A stretch of 21,963 nucleotides of DNA from Bacteroides sp. (GCA_030152865.1 JASLIW010000029.1:1-21963), one strand, 5' to 3'. Shown: positions 1 through 6,914, numbered from the stretch's first letter. The notes: generated from the letters alone by a model not told the origin. Translations and numbers: made by a program.

Positions 1-357
1 GGAGCTTATCAGGGAGGCTTGGCCTGTGTAGAAGAGATGCGTCAGGTCTTTGAGAAACGCCGAGATTTGATTGTGAAGCTCGCTGCAGAGATTCCTGGTT
101 TTAAAATAAACCGCCCCCAAGGTGCTTTCTACCTCTTCCCCGATTGTAGTTTGTACTACGGCAAGGGCTACGCAGGCAAAACCATCAAAGATTCCTACGA
201 TCTTGCCCTATACCTACTCGAAGAGGCACATGTGGCCTGTGTGGCTGGAGCAGCTTTTAATGCCCCCAACAACATTCGCTTCTCCTATGCCACTTCGGAG
301 GTACTGATTAGCGAAGCCATGCAACGGGTCAAAGCAGCCTTGGCCAAATTGCACTAA
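1..357 (+). CDS. Class I/II PLP-dependent aminotransferase, C-terminal part (aspartate aminotransferase-like)
   Basis: The reading frame is open from base 1, so the first codons (GAYQGG) belong to a gene that begins upstream; 118 codons are visible. It matches the small C-terminal domain of fold-type I aminotransferases, which move an amino group between an amino acid and a 2-oxoacid using pyridoxal phosphate. The stretch NRPQGAFYLFPD and the ending NNIRFSYATS are typical; the Arg of IRFSYA is the residue that binds the substrate alpha-carboxylate in this family. The PLP lysine lies outside the window. An aspartate aminotransferase is the best guess, but other class I enzymes share these motifs, so no gene symbol is given. 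The protein is presumably cytoplasmic. No clear terminator follows the stop codon. Confidence 0.9.
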   Translation, partial: GAYQGGLACVEEMRQVFEKRRDLIVKLAAEIPGFKINRPQGAFYLFPDCSLYYGKGYAGKTIKDSYDLALYLLEEAHVACVAGAAFNAPNNIRFSYATSEVLISEAMQRVKAALAKLH

Positions 358-523
358 GGGAGTAGGACTGTACGAAGCAGCAGGCTAGCTTCGAATCCTA
401 GTAGCCCAACTCAGAACCGCAGTAGCCCAACTCAATTACACCCCAGATTACTACAGCAGCAATACCTCAAAGGGATTTGACGTATTGCTGTTCTATGCAT
501 TTGTTACACTTAAATTAGCGTCT
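358..523. other. Intergenic stretch with a tRNA-3'-end-like sequence and a 14-base direct repeat
   Basis: The sequence AGTAGCCCAACTCA occurs at 400-413 and again at 421-434, a 21-base period. Just before the first copy, CTAGC-TTCGAAT-CCTAG (384-400) resembles a tRNA T-arm, with a TTCGAAT loop and one C-C mismatch in the stem. No tRNA body is present, because the aminotransferase gene occupies the space where it would lie. It may be the remnant of a tRNA 3' end, as left by integration events, or a chance match. Confidence 0.3.
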
Positions 524-1372
524 ATGAACCTTTTCTATCATTCAAGTATCCAAGAGCAGTTGGAGCAAGATTTACAAGAGCCTATCGCCAGCCTAGATCG
601 GGATGGACAGCTGCGCACGGCTTCCAACAGACGATTCTTTCTCAAGCAGGGCCCTGCCTCCAAGACCTATGCCTGCGAAGCTCATGGGCTTGAGGAGCTG
701 CGAAAGGCAGGTGTTATAGCTGCAGCTGAGGTGGTTTCGGTGGGCAGCCAGCACATTTTGACTACATACATTGAGCCTCACAGCCCCCAGGCAGGTTTCT
801 TTGAGCGCTTTGCTGAGCAGCTCGCCCACCTGCATCGCTTCCAAGCAAGTCAGTACGGATTCTACGAAGATAATTTTATTGGGGCCAGCCCACAGCTCAA
901 CCGCCCCACTGCCCAAGAGGCAGAAGATTGGGCAGAGTTTTTCTACCACAAGCGACTCCGCTATCAGTTTCAGCGCGCCCAGCAACAAAACCGAGTGAGT
1001 AGCCAGCTCCAACGAGGCTTTGAACAGCTCAGTCTGAGGATAGGCGATATTTTAGGTGCTTGCACAGAAGCACCCTGTTTGCTTCATGGGGATTTGTGGG
1101 CGGGTAATTTTATTTGTGACGAGCAAAACCGTGCGGTGCTGATAGATCCTGCGGTCTATTATGGCCAGCGAGAGGCTGATTTGGCTATGACCAAACTCTT
1201 CGGTGGTTTTAGTCCGCGCTTTTATGAGGCCTACCAAGCCAACTACCCCCTAGCACCCGATTGGCAAGAACGAGAGCCCATCTACCTACTCTACCACCTG
1301 CTCAATCACCTCAATCTCTTTGGTAGATCCTACCTCTCGGCCGCAGAAGAGCTGGTCGGTCGCTACCTCTAA
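524..1372 (+). CDS. Fructosamine kinase family protein (ketosamine-3-kinase-like)
   Basis: Member of the fructosamine kinase family, which phosphorylates ketoamine-modified (glycated) amines or proteins so that they fall apart; it shares the aminoglycoside-phosphotransferase fold. I chose the ATG at 524 (282 aa, the usual size) over a TTG at 485 that adds 13 unlikely residues. FFLKQ near residue 41 supplies the ATP-site lysine. HGDLWAGN at 188-195 is the catalytic loop with the Asp base, and IDPAVYYGQREADLAM at 207-222 is the metal-binding segment and family signature. No signal peptide or membrane segment, so cytoplasmic. It is convergent with the MaoC gene, with a hairpin between them. Family assignment is firm; the natural substrate is not known. 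Confidence 0.93.
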   Translation: MNLFYHSSIQEQLEQDLQEPIASLDRDGQLRTASNRRFFLKQGPASKTYACEAHGLEELRKAGVIAAAEVVSVGSQHILTTYIEPHSPQAGFFERFAEQLAHLHRFQASQYGFYEDNFIGASPQLNRPTAQEAEDWAEFFYHKRLRYQFQRAQQQNRVSSQLQRGFEQLSLRIGDILGACTEAPCLLHGDLWAGNFICDEQNRAVLIDPAVYYGQREADLAMTKLFGGFSPRFYEAYQANYPLAPDWQEREPIYLLYHLLNHLNLFGRSYLSAAEELVGRYL

Positions 1373-1379
1373 AAACAAA

Positions 1380-1408
1380 CTAGGCTCAAGCAAATTGCTC
1401 AAGCCTAG
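1380..1408. terminator. Weak bidirectional terminator-like hairpin
   Basis: Arms CTAGGCT (1380-1386) and AGCCTAG (1402-1408) pair perfectly. Inside them is a 2x2 mismatch and a further short stem. It lies between the convergent fructosamine kinase and MaoC genes, eight bases after the first stop codon. There is no strong T-tract on either side, so its strength as a Rho-independent terminator is doubtful. Confidence 0.45.
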
Positions 1409-1432
1409 CTACTAATATACGGTACAAGTATC

Positions 1433-1894
1433 TTATTTCTTGAAGTAGTAGAGGAATACGATGGTGGCATCGTAGGCACTCTTCTTCTTTCCTTTGATTT
1501 CGAGGGTAGCAGCCATCTCAGTCTTTACGACACCACGCAAGTTCTTGATGGATTTCAATTTTACACGGAGTCTTACCTCGTCATTGACCAGTACAGGCTC
1601 CTTGAAGCGCAACTCCTCAATGCCATAGTTGATCATAGATTCTACGTTATTGACCTGCATAATTTGGCCCCATAGATGTGGTAGGATAGAGAGGGTTAAG
1701 TAACCATGAGCAATGGTAGATTTCAGAGGACTCTCTTTTTTAGCTCGCTCCTCATCCACATGGATCCATTGGTGGTCTAGTGTAGCATCCGCAAACTGAT
1801 TAATAATATCTTGGGTTATTTTGAGGTAGTCCGATACCCCTAGCTCTTTTCCTTCGAATGTTGCAAACTCCTCGAAACTGCCAATTTGAATCAT
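1433..1894 (-). CDS. MaoC family (R)-specific enoyl-CoA hydratase-like protein
   Basis: A 153-residue single hotdog-fold protein of the MaoC/PhaJ hydratase family, which hydrates trans-2-enoyl-CoA or acts on similar acyl thioesters. The hydratase motif is clear: ADATLDHQWIHVD at 35-47 carries the catalytic pair Asp40 and His45 with the family's five-residue spacing, followed by STIAHGYLTLSILP at 59-72. The ATG at 1894 gives the usual N-terminus, with GKELGVSDYLKI. No signal peptide, so cytoplasmic. It follows oxyR on the same strand after 246 bases and probably has its own promoter. The exact substrate (fatty acid, polyester precursor or other) cannot be told from sequence. Confidence 0.9.
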   Translation of the reverse strand: MIQIGSFEEFATFEGKELGVSDYLKITQDIINQFADATLDHQWIHVDEERAKKESPLKSTIAHGYLTLSILPHLWGQIMQVNNVESMINYGIEELRFKEPVLVNDEVRLRVKLKSIKNLRGVVKTEMAATLEIKGKKKSAYDATIVFLYYFKK

Positions 1895-2140
1895 AAATTT
1901 TGTTTTTGAATGGTTTATATAGAATTAATATTGTGCAAAGCATACCTCAACAAACGGCCAAAAAATCCAAATAAATAGAGAAAAATGAGGCTTTTACCTC
2001 TTTTATTGGCTCATTTGTCCAAGTTTCTAACTCATAAAGATAACACTTTTGATGAATGATGGGTAATTTTTAAGAGAAAACTAAGTCTTCAGGCTGATTC
2101 ATCAGATAAAATAGCCCAGCTGTCATAGATTTGAAACCTA

Positions 2141-3061
2141 TCAGAGCTTTACCTTAAACTTTTGCAAGCGTGGGTTAATCAGCGTGGGCGGGATAATGGT
2201 TTTGAGCTGATCGACCACTTTGTTGAGCAGACGTTCCTTGACAAAATCATTGCGCACCACCAAGGAGATTTGTCGCACTTGCTCGGGATGATGCAAGGGG
2301 CGTACATTGCGTTTTTGACAACGCTTGAGCAAGCTGATGTGTAGCTCTGGGATAAAGGTATAGCCCCCATTGGCATCGACAATACGAATCAAGGTATCTA
2401 CACTCCCCTCTTCGTAGGCCGCCATGAGGCTAGGCTCAACTCGTTCATCGCTCTCTCCACGCAGGCAGTGCCCTCCCTTGAGCAACCACATCTTGTCGTC
2501 AGCAAACTCCTGTGGGGAGATGGAAGCATGACTGAAGAGGGGGTGTGAGGGAGCTACGTAGGCATAGTAGCGCTCCTGATAGAGTGGAATCTCCAGCAGC
2601 TCCTTCTGATTCTCTGGGCTAGGCATGATGGCCATATCGAGCTCAGCCCGCAGTAGCTTGTGTGTGAGTTGAATGGAACGAAGTTCGGACACCTCTAGAT
2701 TTACCTTAGGTGCATTTTCACTCATCTTTTTAAATAGACTGGGCAAGATGTAAGGTGCCACCGTAGTAGCTATCCCCAAGCGTATCTCTCCCTGATCTTG
2801 ATCACGCTCCAGCTGCACCAACTCTTCAAATTGAGAGGTGTGGTACAAAATAACTTTGGCCTGATCGATGAGCTTAGCCCCCAAACGGGTGGGCTCTATG
2901 GGCTGCTTTTTGCGATCAAAAATGAGTACATCCATCTCCGCCTCTAGCTTCTGTATCATCGAGCTGAGCGTAGATTGAGTAACCTTGCAAGCCTGTGCTG
3001 CCTGTCCAAAATGACGGTATTCGTGTACCGCTACAATATAGGTGAGTTGCTGTAAAGTCAT
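2141..3061 (-). CDS. oxyR: OxyR-like LysR family transcriptional regulator lacking Cys208
   Basis: A 306-residue LysR-type regulator. The N-terminal winged helix-turn-helix (residues 1-60; FGQAAQACKVTQSTLSSMIQKLE) is followed by a substrate-like regulatory domain. The segment LLKGGHCLRG around residue 199 matches the OxyR redox site, and by direct count the cysteine is residue 199, as in E. coli OxyR. In E. coli, Cys199 reacts with peroxide and bonds to Cys208; here residue 208 is valine, and the only other cysteines are 25 and 248. Activation by a 199-208 disulfide is therefore not possible as in E. coli; it may sense through a single cysteine or a different partner. The gene is divergent from a NifX-like gene, with an inverted repeat between the two starts that could be its operator. 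Confidence 0.88.
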   Translation of the reverse strand: MTLQQLTYIVAVHEYRHFGQAAQACKVTQSTLSSMIQKLEAEMDVLIFDRKKQPIEPTRLGAKLIDQAKVILYHTSQFEELVQLERDQDQGEIRLGIATTVAPYILPSLFKKMSENAPKVNLEVSELRSIQLTHKLLRAELDMAIMPSPENQKELLEIPLYQERYYAYVAPSHPLFSHASISPQEFADDKMWLLKGGHCLRGESDERVEPSLMAAYEEGSVDTLIRIVDANGGYTFIPELHISLLKRCQKRNVRPLHHPEQVRQISLVVRNDFVKERLLNKVVDQLKTIIPPTLINPRLQKFKVKL

Positions 3062-3072
3062 AGCTAATCGGT

Positions 3073-3110
3073 TTTATCAATGTAAAGATAGAAATTATCT
3101 GTTTGATAAA
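3073..3110. promoter_or_regulatory. Inverted repeat in the oxyR/nifX-like divergent region (possible operator)
   Basis: TTTATCAA (3073-3080) and TTGATAAA (3103-3110) are perfect inverted arms whose centres are 30 bases apart, about three helical turns. A smaller inverted pair, AGATA/TATCT (3086-3100), lies between them. The right arm overlaps the -33 element of the plus-strand promoter, and the left arm starts 12 bases before the oxyR start codon. A palindrome here is what a LysR-type autoregulator would use, but the sequence does not match the full E. coli OxyR pattern (four ATAG/CTAT elements). Inference only. Confidence 0.4.
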
Positions 3111-3133
3111 TGAAGAAAGATACGCTAAGTTTG
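3102..3133 (+). promoter_or_regulatory. Bacteroidetes-type promoter for the NifX-like gene
   Basis: TTTG (3102-3105), 20 bases, then TAAGTTTG (3126-3133): a full match to the Bacteroidetes -33/-7 consensus TTTG-N19-21-TAnnTTTG. Transcription would start near 3140, giving a leader of about 190 bases before the ATG at 3330. Confidence 0.65.
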
Positions 3134-3139
3134 TATCAT

Positions 3140-3329
3140 AATTTAAAACGAGGAGGGTTTCGAAAAGTTCAGCAAGGCTAACTCAGCATAATTTCAATCT
3201 GTTCCTAATTTTCTATCTTTTCATGGGCTACTCTTACCGAACTTTTCCCTTCGCTCCCAATCAAGTTAAACCAAGAAAAAGTCTAGGCCCCAGCATAACG
3301 CCTAGCTTTTGAAACATAAGATTAGAATT
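3140..3329 (+). promoter_or_regulatory. Long structured leader with a terminator-like hairpin before the NifX-like gene
   Basis: Between the predicted transcription start and the ATG lie two inverted repeats. GAAAAGTTC (3162-3170) pairs perfectly with GAACTTTTC (3239-3247), enclosing 68 bases. CTAGGC (3283-3288) pairs with GCCTAG (3300-3305), extended after one mismatch by AAAG/TTTT (3278-3281 with 3307-3310), and ends in a T4 run 19 bases before the ATG. A closing stem followed by a terminator-like hairpin is the layout of an attenuator or riboswitch. I do not recognise it as a named RNA family. Confidence 0.4.
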
Positions 3330-3701
3330 ATGATTATTGCAATTCCAACAAAAAACGGTCAAGTGGACAATCACTTTGGTCACTGCGAGTACTACACCCT
3401 CTTTGAGGTAGATGCAGACAAAAAAATAACAGAAACTTCTAAATTTAACGCGCCTCAGGGCTGTGGATGCAAATCGGGAGTGGCTGTTACGCTGCATGAA
3501 ATGGGTGTAGATGTGATGCTAGCAGGCAATATGGGCAATGGCGCACTCCAAGTGCTGAACAAAAACCAAATCAAAGTGATCCGTGGCTGCGAAGGCGATG
3601 TATTTGAGGTGGCTCAAGCCTACCTAGCAGGGCAGCTCACTGACTCTGGAGAGGCTTGTGCCTCACACGGAGAGGGACACGAGTGCTCACATAATCACTA
3701 A
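3330..3701 (+). CDS. NifX/NifB-family dinitrogenase iron-molybdenum cofactor domain protein with metal-ligand tail
   Basis: A 123-residue protein of the NifB/NifX family, small proteins that bind iron-sulfur or iron-molybdenum clusters. The N-terminus MIIAIPTKNGQVDNHFGHCEYYTLFEVD and the segment CGCKSGVAVTLHEMGVDVMLAGNMGNGALQVL are typical of the free-standing, non-nitrogenase members common in anaerobes. Cys45, Cys47 and Cys87 are candidate ligands. The last 14 residues carry a Cys/His cluster (Cys110, His113, His117, Cys119, His121, His123) suited to holding a metal ion. I chose ATG 3330 over an in-frame TTG at 3309 because the family begins at MIIAIP. No other nitrogenase gene is visible, so a role in nitrogen fixation is not implied; redox or metal handling next to OxyR fits better. 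A strong terminator follows. Confidence 0.88.
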   Translation: MIIAIPTKNGQVDNHFGHCEYYTLFEVDADKKITETSKFNAPQGCGCKSGVAVTLHEMGVDVMLAGNMGNGALQVLNKNQIKVIRGCEGDVFEVAQAYLAGQLTDSGEACASHGEGHECSHNH

Positions 3702-3784
3702 TCAACCCCATGGGTGCTTGGTCTGCTAGACTGGCCCCGTTTTTATCTACGCATAGAATGTAGATACTAAATTTCTTGTTCAAT

Positions 3785-3818
3785 AAAAAAGCGTATGCTC
3801 AACACATACGCTTTTTTT
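3785..3818. terminator. Strong bidirectional Rho-independent terminator
   Basis: GCGTATG (3791-3797) and CATACGC (3805-3811) form a perfect stem with a 7-base loop, flanked by A6 on the left and T7 on the right. It serves both the NifX-like gene and the convergent gene ending at 3849. Confidence 0.9.
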
Positions 3819-3848
3819 ATTCTTCTATTTTGAAGCTTTAGCCACTCC

Positions 3849-4355
3849 CTATTTCATCATCGATAAGATGGTAAGCATCTGCTCCAACTCTTCCATATAC
3901 TTCTTGATGTGTTCATTGTACGACTGCTCGGATATACTACCCGCTATCTTGGCCGCACCACCATTATCCTCTTGAAGCAATACCACATAGAGATTGGTCC
4001 ACTCTTTCTTCTTCTTTACCCCTACTAAGGTGAGCTTAGTGCCTGCTATCTCTTTATCAAAGATCACTACATAAGGAGATTTGACCTTGATACCAGCCAG
4101 ATCTGCCTTCATCTCTTGGATCACTTCAGCACTCTTTACTTCGAAGCCCAACACGTGCTGGAGCGTCAAGTCAGCTATTTTGGTTTCTTTGCGCAGCTCT
4201 GCGTTTTCACTTTCGGTGACTAGGTGGTCTTCCCATTTTACTGCTGCATGCTCAGCATATACCTTCTGCCACTTTTTGAACACACCCTCATAGTTGGCTG
4301 CAAATAAAAGGGGCGTACAGAGCAAGAATACCCACACTAAACTTAATTTTTTCAT
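3849..4355 (-). CDS. Secreted protein of unknown function
   Basis: A 168-residue protein with a clear N-terminal signal peptide (MKKLSLVWVFLLCTPLLFA, cleavage probably after residue 19 or 20), so it is exported to the periplasm or beyond. No lipobox cysteine stands at the cleavage site. The mature part is charged and alternates short beta-like stretches (YVVIFDKEI, KLTLVGV, LYVVLLQE) with a C-terminal helix; the order faintly recalls the Bacteroidetes DUF4252 proteins, but this is a weak impression. I do not recognise a family and assign no function. It is convergent with the NifX-like gene across the shared terminator. The ATG at 4355 is supported by the signal peptide. Confidence 0.75.
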   Translation of the reverse strand: MKKLSLVWVFLLCTPLLFAANYEGVFKKWQKVYAEHAAVKWEDHLVTESENAELRKETKIADLTLQHVLGFEVKSAEVIQEMKADLAGIKVKSPYVVIFDKEIAGTKLTLVGVKKKKEWTNLYVVLLQEDNGGAAKIAGSISEQSYNEHIKKYMEELEQMLTILSMMK

Positions 4356-4533
4356 ACGTAGTCTTTTATGTTATTATCGTTATAAATGGCTAAGCCAACA
4401 CATACAGCTGCCTTAGCGCTGACCAAGATACTACTTCTGTATAATAAAATGGCTTTTATCTACAAAAAACACAGCTTAAAACTTCATTTTCCGAAATGGA
4501 GCAGGCCTCATTTGAAACACCTTAGCAACATGA

Positions 4534-4561
4534 AAGCCTTAAAAAGAGAACTTTTAGGCTT
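4534..4561. repeat. Hairpin upstream of the aspartyl protease gene
   Basis: AAGCC (4534-4538) with GGCTT (4557-4561), plus TAAAA pairing with TTTTA inside, allowing one bulge. It lies in the 282-base divergent gap between the secreted protein and the lipoprotein. The sequence TTTTAGGCTTC (4552-4562) recurs in another hairpin at 10481-10491. The purpose is unknown. I see nothing else convincing in this gap. Confidence 0.35.
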
Positions 4562-4637
4562 CTATTAAGCTGAAAAGAGGGTCTTTTTCAAGAAACAAGT
4601 ATATTCGTCTATTGAACTAACAAAGCCACTACGAACG

Positions 4638-5930
4638 ATGAAGAATTTACTAACTATCTATCTTTGTTCAATACTTACACTCACGGGTTGCGCCCAAACG
4701 CAAACTGCCAATCCCCGCTTTGAGGACCTGGACCAGCTCTTGACTAGTGGTCAGTTTATTACCCTCAAGCAAGAACTCCAAAGAGCTACCCGCAGCTTTG
4801 GCAACAACCCCTATCAATATTATGACGCCCATTGCTACAACGCCTTTGGCGAATACAACAAATCCATCTTGGCAGCCAACCGTATGTTGGTGCAGTATGC
4901 CAAATCCATGAATCACGAAGAGCTCATCCGCCTGCTCGACCTCCAAGCACGCAACTACCACAACACCTACCACTACAAGCAATCGGCCGAACTCTACGCC
5001 AGCATACTCAACCGCCTAAACAAGCACCTCAGCGAAGAGATGCGCATCAACTACCAAAACCACTACATCATCAATAAAACGCTGGCCGAAGCTCAGGTCG
5101 GAAAACAGCAAGCACACATTAAGCAAGACTACCAGATACCCATCTTCCACAATCAGTTTGACCACCTGATGGTACCTGTAGCAAGCAAGGCTAAGCACGA
5201 CCACTTTATTCTAGACACGGGTGCCATGATTTCTACCATCTCAGCCAGCAATGCCGAGCGGTTGGGATTTCGTATTCTAGACAGCAAGATAGAAGTAGAT
5301 ACCTCGACCAATATCAGCATCCAGACCAAGCTAGGCATAGCCGATAGCCTCTATCTGGGAGATATACTACTAGAGAATGTGGTGTTCTTGGTCACAGACG
5401 ACTCCGACTTGTACATCGCCCAAGAGGACTATAAGATTGCAGGCATTCTTGGCTTCCCTGTGCTGCAACAGCTCAAGGAGATTCGCATCAACCTGCCAGA
5501 AAACCGCATCGAAGTACCACTCACCCCCAGCAAGCGCGACTTTACCAACCTCTACATGTATAAGGAAAAACCAGTAGTACGCATGTATGCAGGGCAAGAC
5601 ACCCTACGCATGGCACTCGATACAGGAGCCAACAAATCAGAACTGAGCCTGACCTACTTCAACAGGCATCAAGAAGAGATAAAATCGGTGGCTAGCTATA
5701 AGGAAGTGGAACGAGGCAGTGCGGGAGGCAGCATCAAAGAGCAGGTCTATATCTACCCCAACTTCGAGTTTAAGCTGGGCTCAAAGAAAGCTACGCTACC
5801 TCTGATCACCATCAACCTATCCGACTACCACTTTATAACAGGCATGGATGGCAACCTCGGACAAGATGTCTATACCCAGTTTGACAAGCTCGTGATGAAC
5901 TTTCAGCAGATGTTTATAGACTTTGAATAA
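4638..5930 (+). CDS. Lipoprotein with two retropepsin-like aspartyl protease motifs
   Basis: A 430-residue lipoprotein: signal sequence then lipobox LTGC, with Cys18 as the lipidated residue, so it is membrane-anchored. Residues 28-150 are helical and TPR-like. Two aspartic-protease half-sites follow in one chain: FILDTGAMIST (Asp193) with the later hydrophobic-hydrophobic-Gly segment GILGFPVL (269-276), and MALDTGANKSEL (Asp328) with GNLGQDVY (405-412). Retropepsins are homodimers with one DTG per chain, so this protein could form both lobes itself, as pepsin does. Its substrate is unknown. It ends three bases before the convergent lipoprotein gene. The start is fixed by the signal peptide. 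Confidence 0.85.
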   Translation: MKNLLTIYLCSILTLTGCAQTQTANPRFEDLDQLLTSGQFITLKQELQRATRSFGNNPYQYYDAHCYNAFGEYNKSILAANRMLVQYAKSMNHEELIRLLDLQARNYHNTYHYKQSAELYASILNRLNKHLSEEMRINYQNHYIINKTLAEAQVGKQQAHIKQDYQIPIFHNQFDHLMVPVASKAKHDHFILDTGAMISTISASNAERLGFRILDSKIEVDTSTNISIQTKLGIADSLYLGDILLENVVFLVTDDSDLYIAQEDYKIAGILGFPVLQQLKEIRINLPENRIEVPLTPSKRDFTNLYMYKEKPVVRMYAGQDTLRMALDTGANKSELSLTYFNRHQEEIKSVASYKEVERGSAGGSIKEQVYIYPNFEFKLGSKKATLPLITINLSDYHFITGMDGNLGQDVYTQFDKLVMNFQQMFIDFE

Positions 5931-5933
5931 AGG

Positions 5934-6914
5934 CTAAACCAGCTTTAGGCTACCAATAAAATCATGATAACAAGCCGAGCTGAGCTGCTCCTGTGCCGAA
6001 AGTACGGAGAGCTGGTAAAATCGATTCTTGTGCAAGAAACAGAGCGTTTTCCCATACTCAAACTCAGCGCGATTGGGCTCATAGCAGCTAAACTCCAGCG
6101 CATGATTGCCCTGAAAAGAGTAGATGTGACACGCACGCTTCTCTTTTTGCTGAGCCACGAAATCCTCAAAATAGGCCTGAATATCTCCCCTTAGCTCAAA
6201 AGCACAAATCGCGAGCAAACAGCTACTACCCTCCTGATCAGCAAGATGGGTATAAAGCTCAAAGAAAGGCTTGTTAGCGAGGTCTTTATCGAGAACAAAA
6301 GGATACATTTTAAGACTCTTGACCAGCTCATACTTGTCAGCTACCTCTATCCCGAGCTCTGGATACAAACGCACACCCGCTCGAGTCTGGAGTGAAGGAG
6401 CAGGCACGTGATCCCTCTCCACTATAGAATTGAGCAGACGGCTGGCCTCCTCCATACTGATCTTCTCACCAGCATAATAGATGCTGTAACAATAACGCTC
6501 CCCCTTCTTCTGCATATACCAATCGTCTATATCGCTGGGACCTATCCTAAACTGATAGTGGTGGATGGAGTCATTACGCTCCACCAACTCCAGCTGAAAC
6601 GCCCCTTTGGCATTGCGAGCCGCCACCTCCTGCTCAACAAAGTCGAGGTAGCTACTATCCGAACAGGCCAGCTTACGCAGAATAATAAGCATATTATTAA
6701 AATCGGGATTGCTCTTGTTTTCATACTGCAATACGATGCGCTCAGGCTCATCAACAATACGCTCAAAGCGCTCAGGAGCCTGAAAAGAGTAGGTAGAATC
6801 GGAGGCATGAAAAGTGGCTAGATCAACAGCCATAGGACTGCTGTTCTCGCTCCAACAGGAGGAAAACACAAATAAAGGCAGCCACAGGCCCATAAGTATA
6901 AATCGCTTCAACAT
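5934..6914 (-). CDS. Lipoprotein of unknown function
   Basis: A 326-residue protein with a signal sequence (MLKRFILMGLWLPLFVFSS) and a lipobox ending at Cys20, hence probably lipid-anchored. The mature part reads as two similar-looking halves, each beginning with an extended segment after a 'Y-x-F/I-x-x-P/A' opening (residues about 40-150 and about 180-326). It is rich in aromatic residues and has several cysteines that could form disulfides. I do not recognise a family. Its stop codon (TAG) is only three bases from the stop of the protease lipoprotein, so the two transcripts must overlap at their 3' ends, with no terminator between them. A good Bacteroidetes promoter lies 72-101 bases upstream of the start. 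Confidence 0.72.
   Translation of the reverse strand: MLKRFILMGLWLPLFVFSSCWSENSSPMAVDLATFHASDSTYSFQAPERFERIVDEPERIVLQYENKSNPDFNNMLIILRKLACSDSSYLDFVEQEVAARNAKGAFQLELVERNDSIHHYQFRIGPSDIDDWYMQKKGERYCYSIYYAGEKISMEEASRLLNSIVERDHVPAPSLQTRAGVRLYPELGIEVADKYELVKSLKMYPFVLDKDLANKPFFELYTHLADQEGSSCLLAICAFELRGDIQAYFEDFVAQQKEKRACHIYSFQGNHALEFSCYEPNRAEFEYGKTLCFLHKNRFYQLSVLSAQEQLSSACYHDFIGSLKLV

Noticed and set aside
384..413. A complete tRNA gene
   Set aside because: Only a T-arm-like and acceptor-like 3' portion is present; the needed upstream arms would fall inside the aminotransferase gene and are not there.
593..1012. 139-codon minus-strand frame within the fructosamine kinase gene
   Set aside because: It is antisense to a gene with complete family motifs and has no recognisable features of its own.
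2092..2117. CTGATTCATCAG palindrome between oxyR and the MaoC gene as terminator or operator
   Set aside because: The stem has only a 2-base loop and no T-run follows, and nothing links it to a regulator.
3330..3701. Nitrogen fixation function for the NifX/NifB-family protein
   Set aside because: No nitrogenase structural or assembly genes are present, and free-standing members of this family are common in non-fixing anaerobes.
4386..4568. 60-codon plus-strand frame upstream of the aspartyl protease gene
   Set aside because: The composition looks random, it runs through a hairpin and has no family resemblance.
6408..6821. 137-codon plus-strand frame inside the 5934-6914 lipoprotein gene
   Set aside because: The minus-strand frame has a start, signal peptide, lipobox and promoter; this one has none.
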